From the NCBI GenBank assembly GCA_023380915.1, contig JAMCSM010000016.1:1-8180 (forward strand): DNA of 8,180 bases. The letters run 5' to 3'. This DNA comes from Actinomycetota bacterium (GTDB lineage: Bacteria; Actinomycetota; Humimicrobiia; Humimicrobiales; Humimicrobiaceae). A program made the translations under genes and the position numbers. The notes below the pieces were generated by a model. The model ran no database searches. It had not been told where the DNA came from and saw nothing but the letters and a program-made list of their open reading frames with translations. Within the stretch, counting starts at the first letter, position 1; every line of letters begins with the position of its first letter. Below are positions 1-6,310 of this stretch, in pieces.

Positions 1-272
1 TCCACCGATACCCTGGATTTTTTCACTTCCCTTGAACTATCTAGTGACAGCAGTTTCCTCGCAGGTTTTATATTTGATATGCTCTTTCTTTGCGGTTCCT
101 CTTTGCGATAGCCTATCCTGTATCTTCTTTCCGAAAAATCTCTTCTGTCTGGAATTTCCCCAAATTTTTCCCCATCCAGGTTATCTTCTTCATATTCCTT
201 ATTGCCATATTCGTTGCTATCTTCTTCGGCCAAACCCAGAAAGGAGAGTGTTTTTTTAAAAAATTGACTCAT
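1..272 (-). CDS. sepF: SepF cell-division protein, N-terminal part (gene runs off the left edge)
   Basis: The reading frame opens at ATG 272-270 and stays open to the window edge, giving 90 residues and no stop. It starts MSQFFKKTLSFLGLAEED, the short amphipathic membrane-binding helix typical of SepF/YlmF. An acidic stretch (residues 16-39, rich in Glu, Asp and Asn) and a basic, Arg/Lys-rich linker (residues 43-87) follow. The conserved SepF core, which polymerises and binds the FtsZ C-terminus, would begin about where the window ends (KKSRVSV), so it is not seen. SepF anchors the Z ring to the membrane and can partly replace FtsA. A strong Shine-Dalgarno (GGAGG, 281-277) lies four bases before the ATG. 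The gene lies 69 bases after yggS, as in ylmE-ylmF clusters. The identification rests on the N-terminal helix, the acidic linker and the synteny; it is good but not complete because the core domain is missing. Confidence 0.85.
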   Translation of the reverse strand, partial: MSQFFKKTLSFLGLAEEDSNEYGNKEYEEDNLDGEKFGEIPDRRDFSERRYRIGYRKEEPQRKSISNIKPARKLLSLDSSREVKKSRVSV

Positions 273-276
273 TTTT

Positions 277-281
277 CCTCC
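277..281 (-). promoter_or_regulatory. Shine-Dalgarno of sepF
   Basis: On the minus strand the sequence reads AAGGAGGAAAAATG. The GGAGG core is four bases from the ATG at 272. It is one of the strongest ribosome sites in the window and fixes the sepF start. The 69-base gap between yggS and sepF (273-341) otherwise shows only AT-rich sequence, with no clear hairpin or promoter. Confidence 0.8.
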
Positions 282-341
282 TTTTTTGTTTTACTTTAAT
301 TTTTGCTACAATGCTGCTTCATTTTTACTTTATATTAATAT

Positions 342-1040
342 CTATTTAAAAAGAGAAGAACCAATCCTTATCATTGTTGATCCTTCTTGAATTGCAATTT
401 CAAAATCATTGCTCATCCCCATTGAAAGTTCCGTTAAACCCGATATGCCGGAAATTTTGTTACTTGCATCCCTTAATTCTCTCAATTTCCTGAATATCTT
501 TCTTATATATTCCCTCTCATCAGTCAGAGGTGCCATTGTCATAAGCCCCTTTACGCTTATATGATCAAACTTAAATGCTGTAATTAAAAAATCTTTTAAA
601 TTCCCTTCTTCTATACCAAACTTTGTATCTTCCCCCGAAATATTTAACTCCACAAGAACCTTCTGAGTTTTATTTATTTTTTTTGCTTCTTCATTTATCT
701 TTTCCAGAGTGGTTATTTTATCTATCGAATGTATGTAATCAACTATCGGAACCACCGTTTTTACTTTGTTGCTTTGCAGATGACCTATAAAATGCCATAC
801 TGCCGAATTTCCGATTACACGATATTTTTCAGCCAGCTCTTCTGCCCTGTTTTCTCCAAAATTTCTAATACCCAATTTCATTACTTCTCCAATGTTTTCC
901 GCATCTGCATATTTTGATGCTGCTACAATTAAAATTTCATCGACTTTTCTATTTGCAATTTCACAGCTTCTTTTTATTTTTATTTTCAGGTTTTCTATAT
1001 TTTTTTTATACAACCTTATCTTAAAATCGGAAAATTCCAT
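342..1040 (-). CDS. yggS: YggS/YlmE-family PLP-binding protein (PLP homeostasis)
   Basis: This is a 232-residue single-domain protein of the alanine-racemase-like TIM-barrel fold (PLPBP/YggS/YlmE family), cytoplasmic and of normal family length. The family binds pyridoxal phosphate and buffers vitamin B6 and amino acid pools; no enzymatic reaction is firmly established. Visible signatures are AASK with the PLP-binding Lys43, the FGENRAEEL motif near residue 61, WHFIGHLQSNKVK near residue 82, LVELNISGEDTKFGI, LMTMAPL, LSMGMSNDFEIAI, and the C-terminal phosphate-binding RIGSSLF (225-231). It follows ftsZ with only five bases between the ftsZ stop and its ATG, so the two are cotranscribed and probably translationally coupled. 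The AGGAG at 1045-1041 touches the ATG with no spacer, which is unusual. A TTG at codon 10 (1013) is a possible later start but has no better ribosome site. The family call is firm; the exact start is less so. Confidence 0.93.
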   Translation of the reverse strand: MEFSDFKIRLYKKNIENLKIKIKRSCEIANRKVDEILIVAASKYADAENIGEVMKLGIRNFGENRAEELAEKYRVIGNSAVWHFIGHLQSNKVKTVVPIVDYIHSIDKITTLEKINEEAKKINKTQKVLVELNISGEDTKFGIEEGNLKDFLITAFKFDHISVKGLMTMAPLTDEREYIRKIFRKLRELRDASNKISGISGLTELSMGMSNDFEIAIQEGSTMIRIGSSLFK

Positions 1041-1045
1041 CTCCT
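1041..1045 (-). promoter_or_regulatory. Shine-Dalgarno-like AGGAG abutting the yggS start
   Basis: The minus-strand junction reads TAGAGGAGATG. The ftsZ stop TAG is followed directly by AGGAG and then the yggS ATG. The zero spacing is shorter than a normal 5-9 base spacer. It suggests either inefficient initiation relying on ribosomes that terminate on ftsZ, or a slightly later true start. Confidence 0.5.
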
Positions 1046-2212
1046 CTACTCTTTATTTTTTCTCAAAAAAGTTGGTATATCAAGATAATCATCTTCTTCG
1101 ATTGATTTAAAATCTTCAGGTATAACTTTCGAGGGTGCAGCTTCCTTCTTTTCTTCATCAAAAAAACTCCTTACTTTCTCGTTTGTTTGCTGCTTATCGT
1201 TCTTACTGACGGTTTTCTCGGGTTCCCTGACAACTTTTATATCTTCATCGAGAAAAGGTTTATCATATAATTTTTCCCTGAATCCTGTAGCAATTATAGT
1301 AACCTTGATTTTATCATTCATTTTTTCATCAATTACAGCTCCGAAAATTATATTTGCATCAGGACTGGCGGCATTTCTTATTACTTCGGCAGCTTCATTT
1401 ACCTCAAAAAGTTTTAAATCCGGACCACCTGAAATGTTTAGAAGAATGCCCTGTGCACCTTCAACGGAAGACTCGATCAGGGGGTTTTTAATAGCCAGCT
1501 GCGCCGCTTTTATTGCCCTGTTTTCGCCTGAAGCTATACCATCGCCAAGAATTGCACTTCCTGCCTCTTTTATGATTGATTTTATATCTGCAAAATCCAG
1601 GTTAATAAGTCCCGGCAGGGTTATAAGATCCGTTACTCCTCTTACTCCGGCCTTTAAAACATTGTCGCATAAGCTGAAAGCACCAAGAAGTGTTGTATTC
1701 TCGTCTGAAATTTCAAGAAGCTTATCATTGGGGATTACAATAAGAGTATCAACTTTGCTCTTTAAATTTCTTATTCCTTCTTCAGCCTGCAGCATTCTTT
1801 TTTTACCTTCAAATGTAAATGGCTTTGTAACAACTGCTACAGTAAGGCATCCGCATTCCTTTGCAACCGAGGCTACAATCGGTGCAGCACCTGTCCCGGT
1901 TCCCCCGCCCTCACCACAGGTAATAAAAACCATATCGGAATTTTTAACAATCTCTTTTAAAACATCTACGGATTTTTCTGCAGCAATCCTTCCAATCTCC
2001 GGATTAGACCCTGCTCCCAATCCTGAGTCACCTATTAATATCTTCTTGTCAGAATTTGACATCATCAAAGCCTGTGCATCCGTATTGACAGAAACAAATT
2101 CGCATCCGCTTATATTGTCCTCCATCATCCTGTTTACTGCATTACTGCCTCCTCCTCCAATGCCGATTACATTTATAACAGCGTAATGACTTTTATCAAA
2201 ATCAGCTTTCAA
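1046..2212 (-). CDS. ftsZ: Cell-division GTPase FtsZ
   Basis: FtsZ is the tubulin-like GTPase that polymerises into the cytoplasmic Z ring and recruits the divisome. The protein has 388 residues, a normal length. Visible motifs are the nucleotide-binding GIGGGGSNAVNRM (17-29), VNTDAQAL (42-49), GLGAGSNPEIG (64-74), the tubulin signature GEGGGTGTGAAP (100-111), the T7 synergy loop NLDFAD (204-209) that completes the GTPase site of the neighbouring subunit, and the end of the globular core at VTIIATGF (304-311). A charged, variable linker (about 313-375) leads to the conserved C-terminal peptide LDIPTFLRKNK (377-387) that binds FtsA and SepF. The start is TTG 2212-2210, chosen because GGAGG lies five bases upstream and the protein begins normally there. 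Oddities are Glu101 in place of the usual Met in the T4 loop, and a short connection between KILIG and GLGAG. The stop is five bases before yggS. Confidence 0.98.
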   Translation of the reverse strand: MKADFDKSHYAVINVIGIGGGGSNAVNRMMEDNISGCEFVSVNTDAQALMMSNSDKKILIGDSGLGAGSNPEIGRIAAEKSVDVLKEIVKNSDMVFITCGEGGGTGTGAAPIVASVAKECGCLTVAVVTKPFTFEGKKRMLQAEEGIRNLKSKVDTLIVIPNDKLLEISDENTTLLGAFSLCDNVLKAGVRGVTDLITLPGLINLDFADIKSIIKEAGSAILGDGIASGENRAIKAAQLAIKNPLIESSVEGAQGILLNISGGPDLKLFEVNEAAEVIRNAASPDANIIFGAVIDEKMNDKIKVTIIATGFREKLYDKPFLDEDIKVVREPEKTVSKNDKQQTNEKVRSFFDEEKKEAAPSKVIPEDFKSIEEDDYLDIPTFLRKNKE

Positions 2213-2217
2213 TTTTA

Positions 2218-2222
2218 CCTCC
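2218..2222 (-). promoter_or_regulatory. Shine-Dalgarno of ftsZ, fused to a TAG stop
   Basis: The minus strand reads TAGGAGGTAAAATTG. The GGAGG core is five bases from the TTG start, which decides that start. The TAG at 2224-2222 is the stop of the frame-shifted ftsA tail and shares its last G with this site. That is the expected geometry for a gene ending just before the next one in an operon, and it supports the tail being part of ftsA. Confidence 0.85.
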
Positions 2223-2326
2223 TATTCCATTTTTTCACTTCTTAAAACTCTTGAGATAAATTCCCTGAATTTTGAAATTATCCCTTTGCTTTTTTGTTTT
2301 TTTTCATCAAATTGTCCGAAATCCAT
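2222..2326 (-). other. Out-of-frame C-terminal tail of FtsA (linker plus membrane-targeting helix)
   Basis: This 34-codon stretch is in the +1 frame relative to ftsA and is open from 2362 to the TAG at 2224-2222. It encodes MDFGQFDEKKQKSKG, a polar lysine-rich linker, followed by GIISKFREFISRVLRS. In that second part the large hydrophobic residues (I, I, F, F, I, V, L) recur every three to four positions with Lys/Arg between them. This is the pattern of the amphipathic membrane-targeting helix that ends FtsA proteins, and the ftsA frame itself lacks one. It has no Shine-Dalgarno of its own before the ATG at 2326, so it is unlikely to be an independent gene. Joined to ftsA by skipping one base in the A6T4 run, it would give a protein of about 419 residues, near the usual FtsA length. 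Whether the shift is an error, a mutation or recoding cannot be decided here. Confidence 0.8.
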
Positions 2327-3482
2327 AAAATTTTTTAATTTGATAAGCATATTTGAGAATACCTATTGCTGTAGAATATATCGGGTTATTTATTGCCTCT
2401 GAGGGACCTTCAACCTCAACGGGAGTTCCGATTCTCACCGGCATGTTAAAAACTGAGCTTGCAAGTGCCGTAATTCCTTTAAGCTGGGAAGTACCACCGG
2501 TTAGAATGACCCCACACGGTATCGAATGGATATATCCGTAAGCTTCTATTTTTTCTTTTACCAGATTCAACATTTCCTTGACTCTTGAATTTACGATATT
2601 ATATAACCTGATATTAAGGGTTGTTTTATTATGGTCAATTTTTATATCTCCCATATTAAGCCTGTTAAGAGTTTCATAAAAATTATAATCAACATTAGAG
2701 AATTTCTTTTTAATTTCTTCAGCTTTCGAATAAGGGATATTCAGTCCTATGGATATGTCATTTGTAATTAGATCACCGCCTACAGGAAGGCAATAAGTAA
2801 ACACCATTTTTTTATTTTTAAATACTGCTACATCCGTTGTGCCTCCGCCAATGTCCAGTACAATTGCTCCACTTTCTTTTTCATCGGATGTAAGGACAGC
2901 TTCACTTGAAGCCAAAGCCTCAAGTATAATGTCTTCGATTTCTATATTAGCTGCTTTTACACTGTTGATTACATTTTTTAATAAAGTTGATGAACCGTAA
3001 ATTACGAGCAGATCTACAGCCAGTTTATCCGTTGTTAAACCTATAGGATCAATTATTTCTTTTTCATCATCAACTGCAAATTGCCTTATCAATGTATGAA
3101 TTATGCTGTTTTCGGGTGATAAATTAACTTTATTTGCAATCAGGATAAGTTTATCTACATCAGCTTTTCTGACAATTTTGCCCGGAGAGTTTATATTTAT
3201 CTCCGTCCAGTTGTTCATGAAAGAAATATGCTTTCCTGTTACACCGATATAAGCATTATCTACAAAAAGATTTGTGGCCTTTTCCGCAATACCTATTGAA
3301 TTAAGTATCGATCTCGTGGCTTCATTTATATCTACAACAAGACCCTTCTTAATCCCCTTACACTCGGAAGTACCGAATCCCTTGATTTCCAGAATATTAT
3401 TTTTTTTAATAGCCCCTATAAAAGTACATACTTTTGTAGTTCCTATATCAATTGCTGCTACATATTCATCTTTTGCTGGCAA
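2307..3482 (-). CDS. ftsA: Cell-division protein FtsA (actin-like), frame ends early at its C-terminus
   Basis: FtsA is the actin/Hsp70-fold ATPase that tethers FtsZ to the membrane and recruits later divisome proteins. From the TTG start the frame gives 391 residues. Visible are phosphate-1 DIGTTK (12-17), the family-specific 1C subdomain with ADVDKLI and the segment HTLIRQFAVDDEKEIIDP (about 129-146), phosphate-2 LDIGGGTTD (209-217), and the adenosine motif GVILTGGTSQLKGI (about residue 330). It ends YQIKKFYGFRTI with no linker or amphipathic helix; these are found in the next frame at 2326-2222. TTG 3482-3480 is preferred because GGAGG (3496-3492) sits nine bases upstream and the protein then starts a few residues before YVAAIDIG, as in other FtsAs. 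An in-frame ATG at 3509 would add nine residues, has no ribosome site, and would place the Shine-Dalgarno inside the coding sequence. The gene follows ftsQ and precedes ftsZ, the classic order. The family assignment is certain; the C-terminal end is doubtful. Confidence 0.95.
   Translation of the reverse strand: MPAKDEYVAAIDIGTTKVCTFIGAIKKNNILEIKGFGTSECKGIKKGLVVDINEATRSILNSIGIAEKATNLFVDNAYIGVTGKHISFMNNWTEININSPGKIVRKADVDKLILIANKVNLSPENSIIHTLIRQFAVDDEKEIIDPIGLTTDKLAVDLLVIYGSSTLLKNVINSVKAANIEIEDIILEALASSEAVLTSDEKESGAIVLDIGGGTTDVAVFKNKKMVFTYCLPVGGDLITNDISIGLNIPYSKAEEIKKKFSNVDYNFYETLNRLNMGDIKIDHNKTTLNIRLYNIVNSRVKEMLNLVKEKIEAYGYIHSIPCGVILTGGTSQLKGITALASSVFNMPVRIGTPVEVEGPSEAINNPIYSTAIGILKYAYQIKKFYGFRTI
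2327..2336 (-). other. A6T4 homopolymer run at the ftsA frame break
   Basis: On the minus strand this is AAAAAATTTT, read in the ftsA frame as AAA AAA TTT T. One base less in either run joins ftsA directly to the tail in the other frame (I-K-N-F-M-D-F-G). Homopolymer runs are the commonest place for single-base sequencing errors. TTT followed by T also allows the P-site Phe tRNA to re-pair after a +1 move, so recoding is possible in principle. Confidence 0.6.
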
Positions 3483-3491
3483 TAATCCAAA

Positions 3492-3496
3492 CCTCC
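3492..3496 (-). promoter_or_regulatory. Shine-Dalgarno that fixes the ftsA start at TTG 3482
   Basis: The minus strand reads CGGAGGTTTGGATTATTG. GGAGG is nine bases before TTG 3482-3480. It lies downstream of the in-frame ATG at 3509, so it can serve only the TTG start. The upstream ATG is preceded by TTATTGAATAATATTA, which has no purine-rich ribosome site. Confidence 0.75.
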
Positions 3497-3514
3497 GACT
3501 AGAACACATTAATA

Positions 3515-4309
3515 TTATTCAATAACAGGATTCTCAATATTCCTTAGGTCTATTATATTATAATAATCATTTTCTTCCGATAACTGTTCCATTACCTTTT
3601 TTAATATCGAGTTTTTCTCTATTATATTACTGTTATCACCAAAAATTACTTTTTTATTATTATAAGTTAAAAAAATTATATCTTCAGCAAAATTATTATC
3701 AATCATTGATTCTTTAATTTCTTTTTTTACTTCGATGTCCAGAGACTTATAAATTTCACCACAGCTCAAAATATTTTTTTTTGCGATTTTTTCACCTATC
3801 CCGGGGTTATATTTAATAGCATTTTTGACAAGAATCAAATCAGGATATTTGCCAATATTTTTTGCATCAAGCTCTTCCAGGATAATACCTTCATCATCCA
3901 TAACAAAATAATTTCCTGCAGCCATTATCTTCACAAAAGGCTTTCGCTCAACAGCATCTATTACAATCTTGCCAGGAAAAATTTTTTTAAGAGTTGCTCC
4001 CTTTAACCATATTAAGTCCTTCAATAATCTTTCTTCAACAACCTTTTTATCAATTTCAAAAATATTTGAACCCATTGCAATATTTGCCTCTTTTTTTATA
4101 GTTTCTTCGCTGTAATGACTGTTATTTTGTACTATTATGCTGCTGATTTTGAAATAACCGCTGTTATAAAAATAATTAAAACCCCATACCAGCCCTATTA
4201 AAAATATTATAATGAAAAATATCCGGAAAAAAATTCCTATTTTTCTTTGTATCAGGCGTCTTTTTCTCTCAGCTACGATTCTGCTATATTTTTTTTCAAC
4301 CAGTTCCAT
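3515..4309 (-). CDS. ftsQ: Cell-division protein FtsQ/DivIB
   Basis: FtsQ is a bitopic membrane protein that links FtsB/FtsL and other septal components in the divisome. The protein has 264 residues. It has a basic cytoplasmic N-terminus (residues 1-23, with RKRR at 15-18), one transmembrane helix (about 24-46, mostly I, F and L), an extracytoplasmic POTRA domain (about 52-121, from YFKISSIIVQNN to FPGKIVIDAVERKP), and the FtsQ/DivIB domain (FVMDDEGIILEE, then YPDLILV, ending IIDLRNIENPVIE). Sequence conservation in this family is low, so the call rests on the architecture, the POTRA pattern, the closing ID-x-R motif and the position between ddl and ftsA. The ATG at 4309 is the only in-frame start after the TAA at 4324-4322. 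It has no visible Shine-Dalgarno; the 44-base gap to ddl is almost pure A+T. The stop is 32 bases before the proposed ftsA TTG. Confidence 0.92.
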   Translation of the reverse strand: MELVEKKYSRIVAERKRRLIQRKIGIFFRIFFIIIFLIGLVWGFNYFYNSGYFKISSIIVQNNSHYSEETIKKEANIAMGSNIFEIDKKVVEERLLKDLIWLKGATLKKIFPGKIVIDAVERKPFVKIMAAGNYFVMDDEGIILEELDAKNIGKYPDLILVKNAIKYNPGIGEKIAKKNILSCGEIYKSLDIEVKKEIKESMIDNNFAEDIIFLTYNNKKVIFGDNSNIIEKNSILKKVMEQLSEENDYYNIIDLRNIENPVIE

Positions 4310-4353
4310 AATATTTATACATTATTTAAGCAATAAAAATATCCTAAAAAAAA

Positions 4354-5337
4354 CTACAATTTTAAACAGGCCGAATCAAGTATTATTTCAACAAGATGCC
4401 CGTAGTCAATACCCCGGGCAGCAGCTGCCTTGGGCACAAGACTTGTCGGCGTCATTCCGGGAATTGTATTAACTTCAAGAGCATAAACGAGTCCATCATC
4501 ACCAAGTATAAAATCCACTCTTGAAAGTCCGAAACAATCCAGAGCTCTATGGCATTTTAAAGCTGTACCCGAAATATCTTCAGAAATATTTTTTCCAATT
4601 TTTGCAGGAACAGTATATTCAGTAAATCCGGGAGTATACTTTGCCTGATAATCATAAAAACCGCTTTCTGGTTTTATTTCAATTACCGGCAGTGCAACAG
4701 GTTCTCTTCCGATTATACTGACAGTTAGTAATTTTCCCTTTACATATTTTTCTATTAGAACTTTACTATCATACTTAAGGGCCAGTCCAATTGCATTTCC
4801 CAGACCTTTGTAATCTTCCAAAATTGTCACACCTATGGTTGAGCCGCCCCTGTTTGGTTTTACAATTACGGGAAAGCCAATATTTTGCACAATCTCAGAT
4901 TTGAGCAAGCCCATGTTTTCCTTATCTTTTTTAGTTACTTCCACATATGCAGGTGTGATGATTTTTTCATAAATAAATATTTTTTTTGAAAAAATTTTAT
5001 CCATTGCCATGGCACTTGACAGTACACCTGAACCCGTATAAGGAATCTTTAATAACTCAAGCAATCCCTGAACGGTTCCATCTTCTCCATATTTTCCATG
5101 CAGCGCTAAAAAAGCTATATCAAAGGATTTTAAGTCATCTGAACATTTATTATCGAAGTCTATAAGAGAGGCTTTATAGCCCAGATTTAAAAGCGACTGG
5201 TAAATTCCCTCGCCGGTTACAAGCGATACTTCTCTTTCAGGTGAGATTCCCCCCGCCAGGACAGCAATTTTTAAGGTTCCCTTTTTATTTCTTATTTCCA
5301 AATTATTAAAATATCCAGGCACATTTTTTTCTTTCAT
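4354..5337 (-). CDS. ddl: D-alanine--D-alanine ligase
   Basis: This ATP-grasp enzyme joins two D-Ala with ATP in the cytoplasm, supplying the dipeptide used by MurF for peptidoglycan stems. The protein has 327 residues with the full fold. The N-terminal motif AVLAGGISPEREVSL places the catalytic Glu at residue 34. SAMAMDKIFSKKIF marks the start of the central domain, and VVKPNRGGSTIGV carries the Ser of the catalytic triad. The omega loop FYDYQAKY has the Tyr typical of D-Ala-D-Ala rather than D-Ala-D-lactate ligases, and VDFILGDDGLVYALEVNTIPGMT carries the Mg ligands Glu288 and Asn290. The N-terminus is about 20 residues longer than in many Ddls, but ATG 5337 directly follows the murB TAA (TAAATG) and has AGGA (5347-5344) six bases upstream, so it is kept. 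The genes are translationally adjacent. From the omega-loop Tyr I infer a vancomycin-sensitive type of cell wall. Confidence 0.97.
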   Translation of the reverse strand: MKEKNVPGYFNNLEIRNKKGTLKIAVLAGGISPEREVSLVTGEGIYQSLLNLGYKASLIDFDNKCSDDLKSFDIAFLALHGKYGEDGTVQGLLELLKIPYTGSGVLSSAMAMDKIFSKKIFIYEKIITPAYVEVTKKDKENMGLLKSEIVQNIGFPVIVKPNRGGSTIGVTILEDYKGLGNAIGLALKYDSKVLIEKYVKGKLLTVSIIGREPVALPVIEIKPESGFYDYQAKYTPGFTEYTVPAKIGKNISEDISGTALKCHRALDCFGLSRVDFILGDDGLVYALEVNTIPGMTPTSLVPKAAAARGIDYGHLVEIILDSACLKL

Positions 5338-6270
5338 TTAAAATCCTATCAGCTCTATTTCATAATCCAATTCTTTATTGAACTTACTCCTCACAAAATC
5401 TTTTATTATCTTTGATAAAATATATACTTCTCCCGATCTGGCATTTTCATAATTTTCGATAAAATTGGCATGCTTATCTGAAACCCTGGCATTTCCATAG
5501 AAAAAATTTTTCAAATTGCATCTCTCAATCATTTCTCCTGCAGACAAGGTGCAGTTCGGGGGGTTCTTAAAAAAGCACCCCAGATTTTTGGTATTAAAAG
5601 GCTGGGCCAATTTTTTATTTCTAATATTTTCCCTTACTTTTTCCAGAACTATACTTTTATCCAGCAGGTTTCCTTTTAAAACAATATCGGTCAGTACGAT
5701 AAGATCCGGTATATTAAAATACCTGTACCCGTAGTTTGCATTATCAAGTTCAAGAGTTTTTTCTATTACTTTATTATCTTTTGCTGCAAGGTACCTTATT
5801 TTTTTTATGAAGCTGTTAAGGCTTGAATCTTTTGTTCCGCTGCTTCCAATCACGGCTCCCCCGATACTGCCGGGTATACCTGCCATAAAGGAAAAATCCT
5901 GGTCATACTTTGCAGCCTGAACTACAAATTTCTGGACATTGCAGGCTGAGCCAGCAGAAATGCTGCCAGAACTTTCAAGATTTACATAATCAAAGTCTCC
6001 GCAGAGTTTTATGAGCACAACATCAATATAACCATCATTAAATAAGATATTTGTGCAATCACCTATTACATGAAAAACAATTTCATTATCTAAAAGAATT
6101 TTTATAATTTTGTGCAGGTCCTTTCTGTTTTTGACATTTATAAGGCACATGCATTGTCCCCCCGTTCTTATTGAGGTGAGCAGTGATGCATCAACATCAA
6201 ATATTACATTACCTGGAAAAATTTCCAGTATAATTTCCCTTATTCTATTTATTTTTTCTTTGTTTTCCAT
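5338..6270 (-). CDS. murB: UDP-N-acetylenolpyruvoylglucosamine reductase MurB (divergent)
   Basis: MurB is the FAD-dependent enzyme that reduces UDP-GlcNAc-enolpyruvate with NADPH to UDP-MurNAc in the cytoplasm. The protein has 310 residues, a normal length. Family marks are TSIRTGG (32-38), the FAD pyrophosphate loop in the form VIGDCTNILF (68-77, usually GxGSNLL), MAGIPGSIGGAV (129-140), YGYRYF (180-185), GCFFKNP (231-237), VSDKHANFIEN, and LDYEIELIG with the catalytic Glu304. The proton-donating Ser of GSxFKNP is Cys232, a substitution I recall in part of the family. The FAD loop, the segment after GSIGGAV (IGSSG where NxGA is usual) and the residue after YGYR depart from the consensus. 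The start at ATG 6270 has no good ribosome site (AGG about 13 bases upstream), and the 40-base gap from murC is AT-rich. The gene abuts ddl. Function is inferred from the motifs and synteny. Confidence 0.93.
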   Translation of the reverse strand: MENKEKINRIREIILEIFPGNVIFDVDASLLTSIRTGGQCMCLINVKNRKDLHKIIKILLDNEIVFHVIGDCTNILFNDGYIDVVLIKLCGDFDYVNLESSGSISAGSACNVQKFVVQAAKYDQDFSFMAGIPGSIGGAVIGSSGTKDSSLNSFIKKIRYLAAKDNKVIEKTLELDNANYGYRYFNIPDLIVLTDIVLKGNLLDKSIVLEKVRENIRNKKLAQPFNTKNLGCFFKNPPNCTLSAGEMIERCNLKNFFYGNARVSDKHANFIENYENARSGEVYILSKIIKDFVRSKFNKELDYEIELIGF

Positions 6271-6310
6271 TTTTATTTTTTAGCCTAATCTTAAACTCAT
6301 AATTTAAATT

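Noticed and set aside
32..299. Short plus-strand frames (75 and 69 codons) at the left end
   Set aside because: They are antisense to the sepF N-terminal region and have no family resemblance or ribosome site; the minus-strand SepF reading has a strong Shine-Dalgarno and fits the synteny.
1305..2186. Long open frame (293 codons) on the plus strand opposite ftsZ
   Set aside because: It lies wholly antisense to ftsZ, whose motifs are unmistakable. The translation is low-complexity, rich in Ser, Ile, Pro and Phe, and resembles no family. It is a shadow of ftsZ codon structure.
2222..2326. The 34-codon frame before ftsZ as an independent small gene
   Set aside because: It has no Shine-Dalgarno before the ATG at 2326, its frame is already open upstream of that ATG, and its content matches the FtsA C-terminal helix. 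It fits better as the displaced ftsA tail.
4310..4353. Possible promoter before ftsQ (TTGCTT and TATAAA on the minus strand)
   Set aside because: The two boxes are only about eight bases apart, not 16-18, and TATA-like strings are expected by chance in this AT-rich gap.
6280..6300. Six-codon frame MSLRLG between murC and murB, in frame with murB
   Set aside because: It has no ribosome site, is too short to judge and occurs in AT-rich sequence where such frames are common. I cannot support a leader-peptide role.
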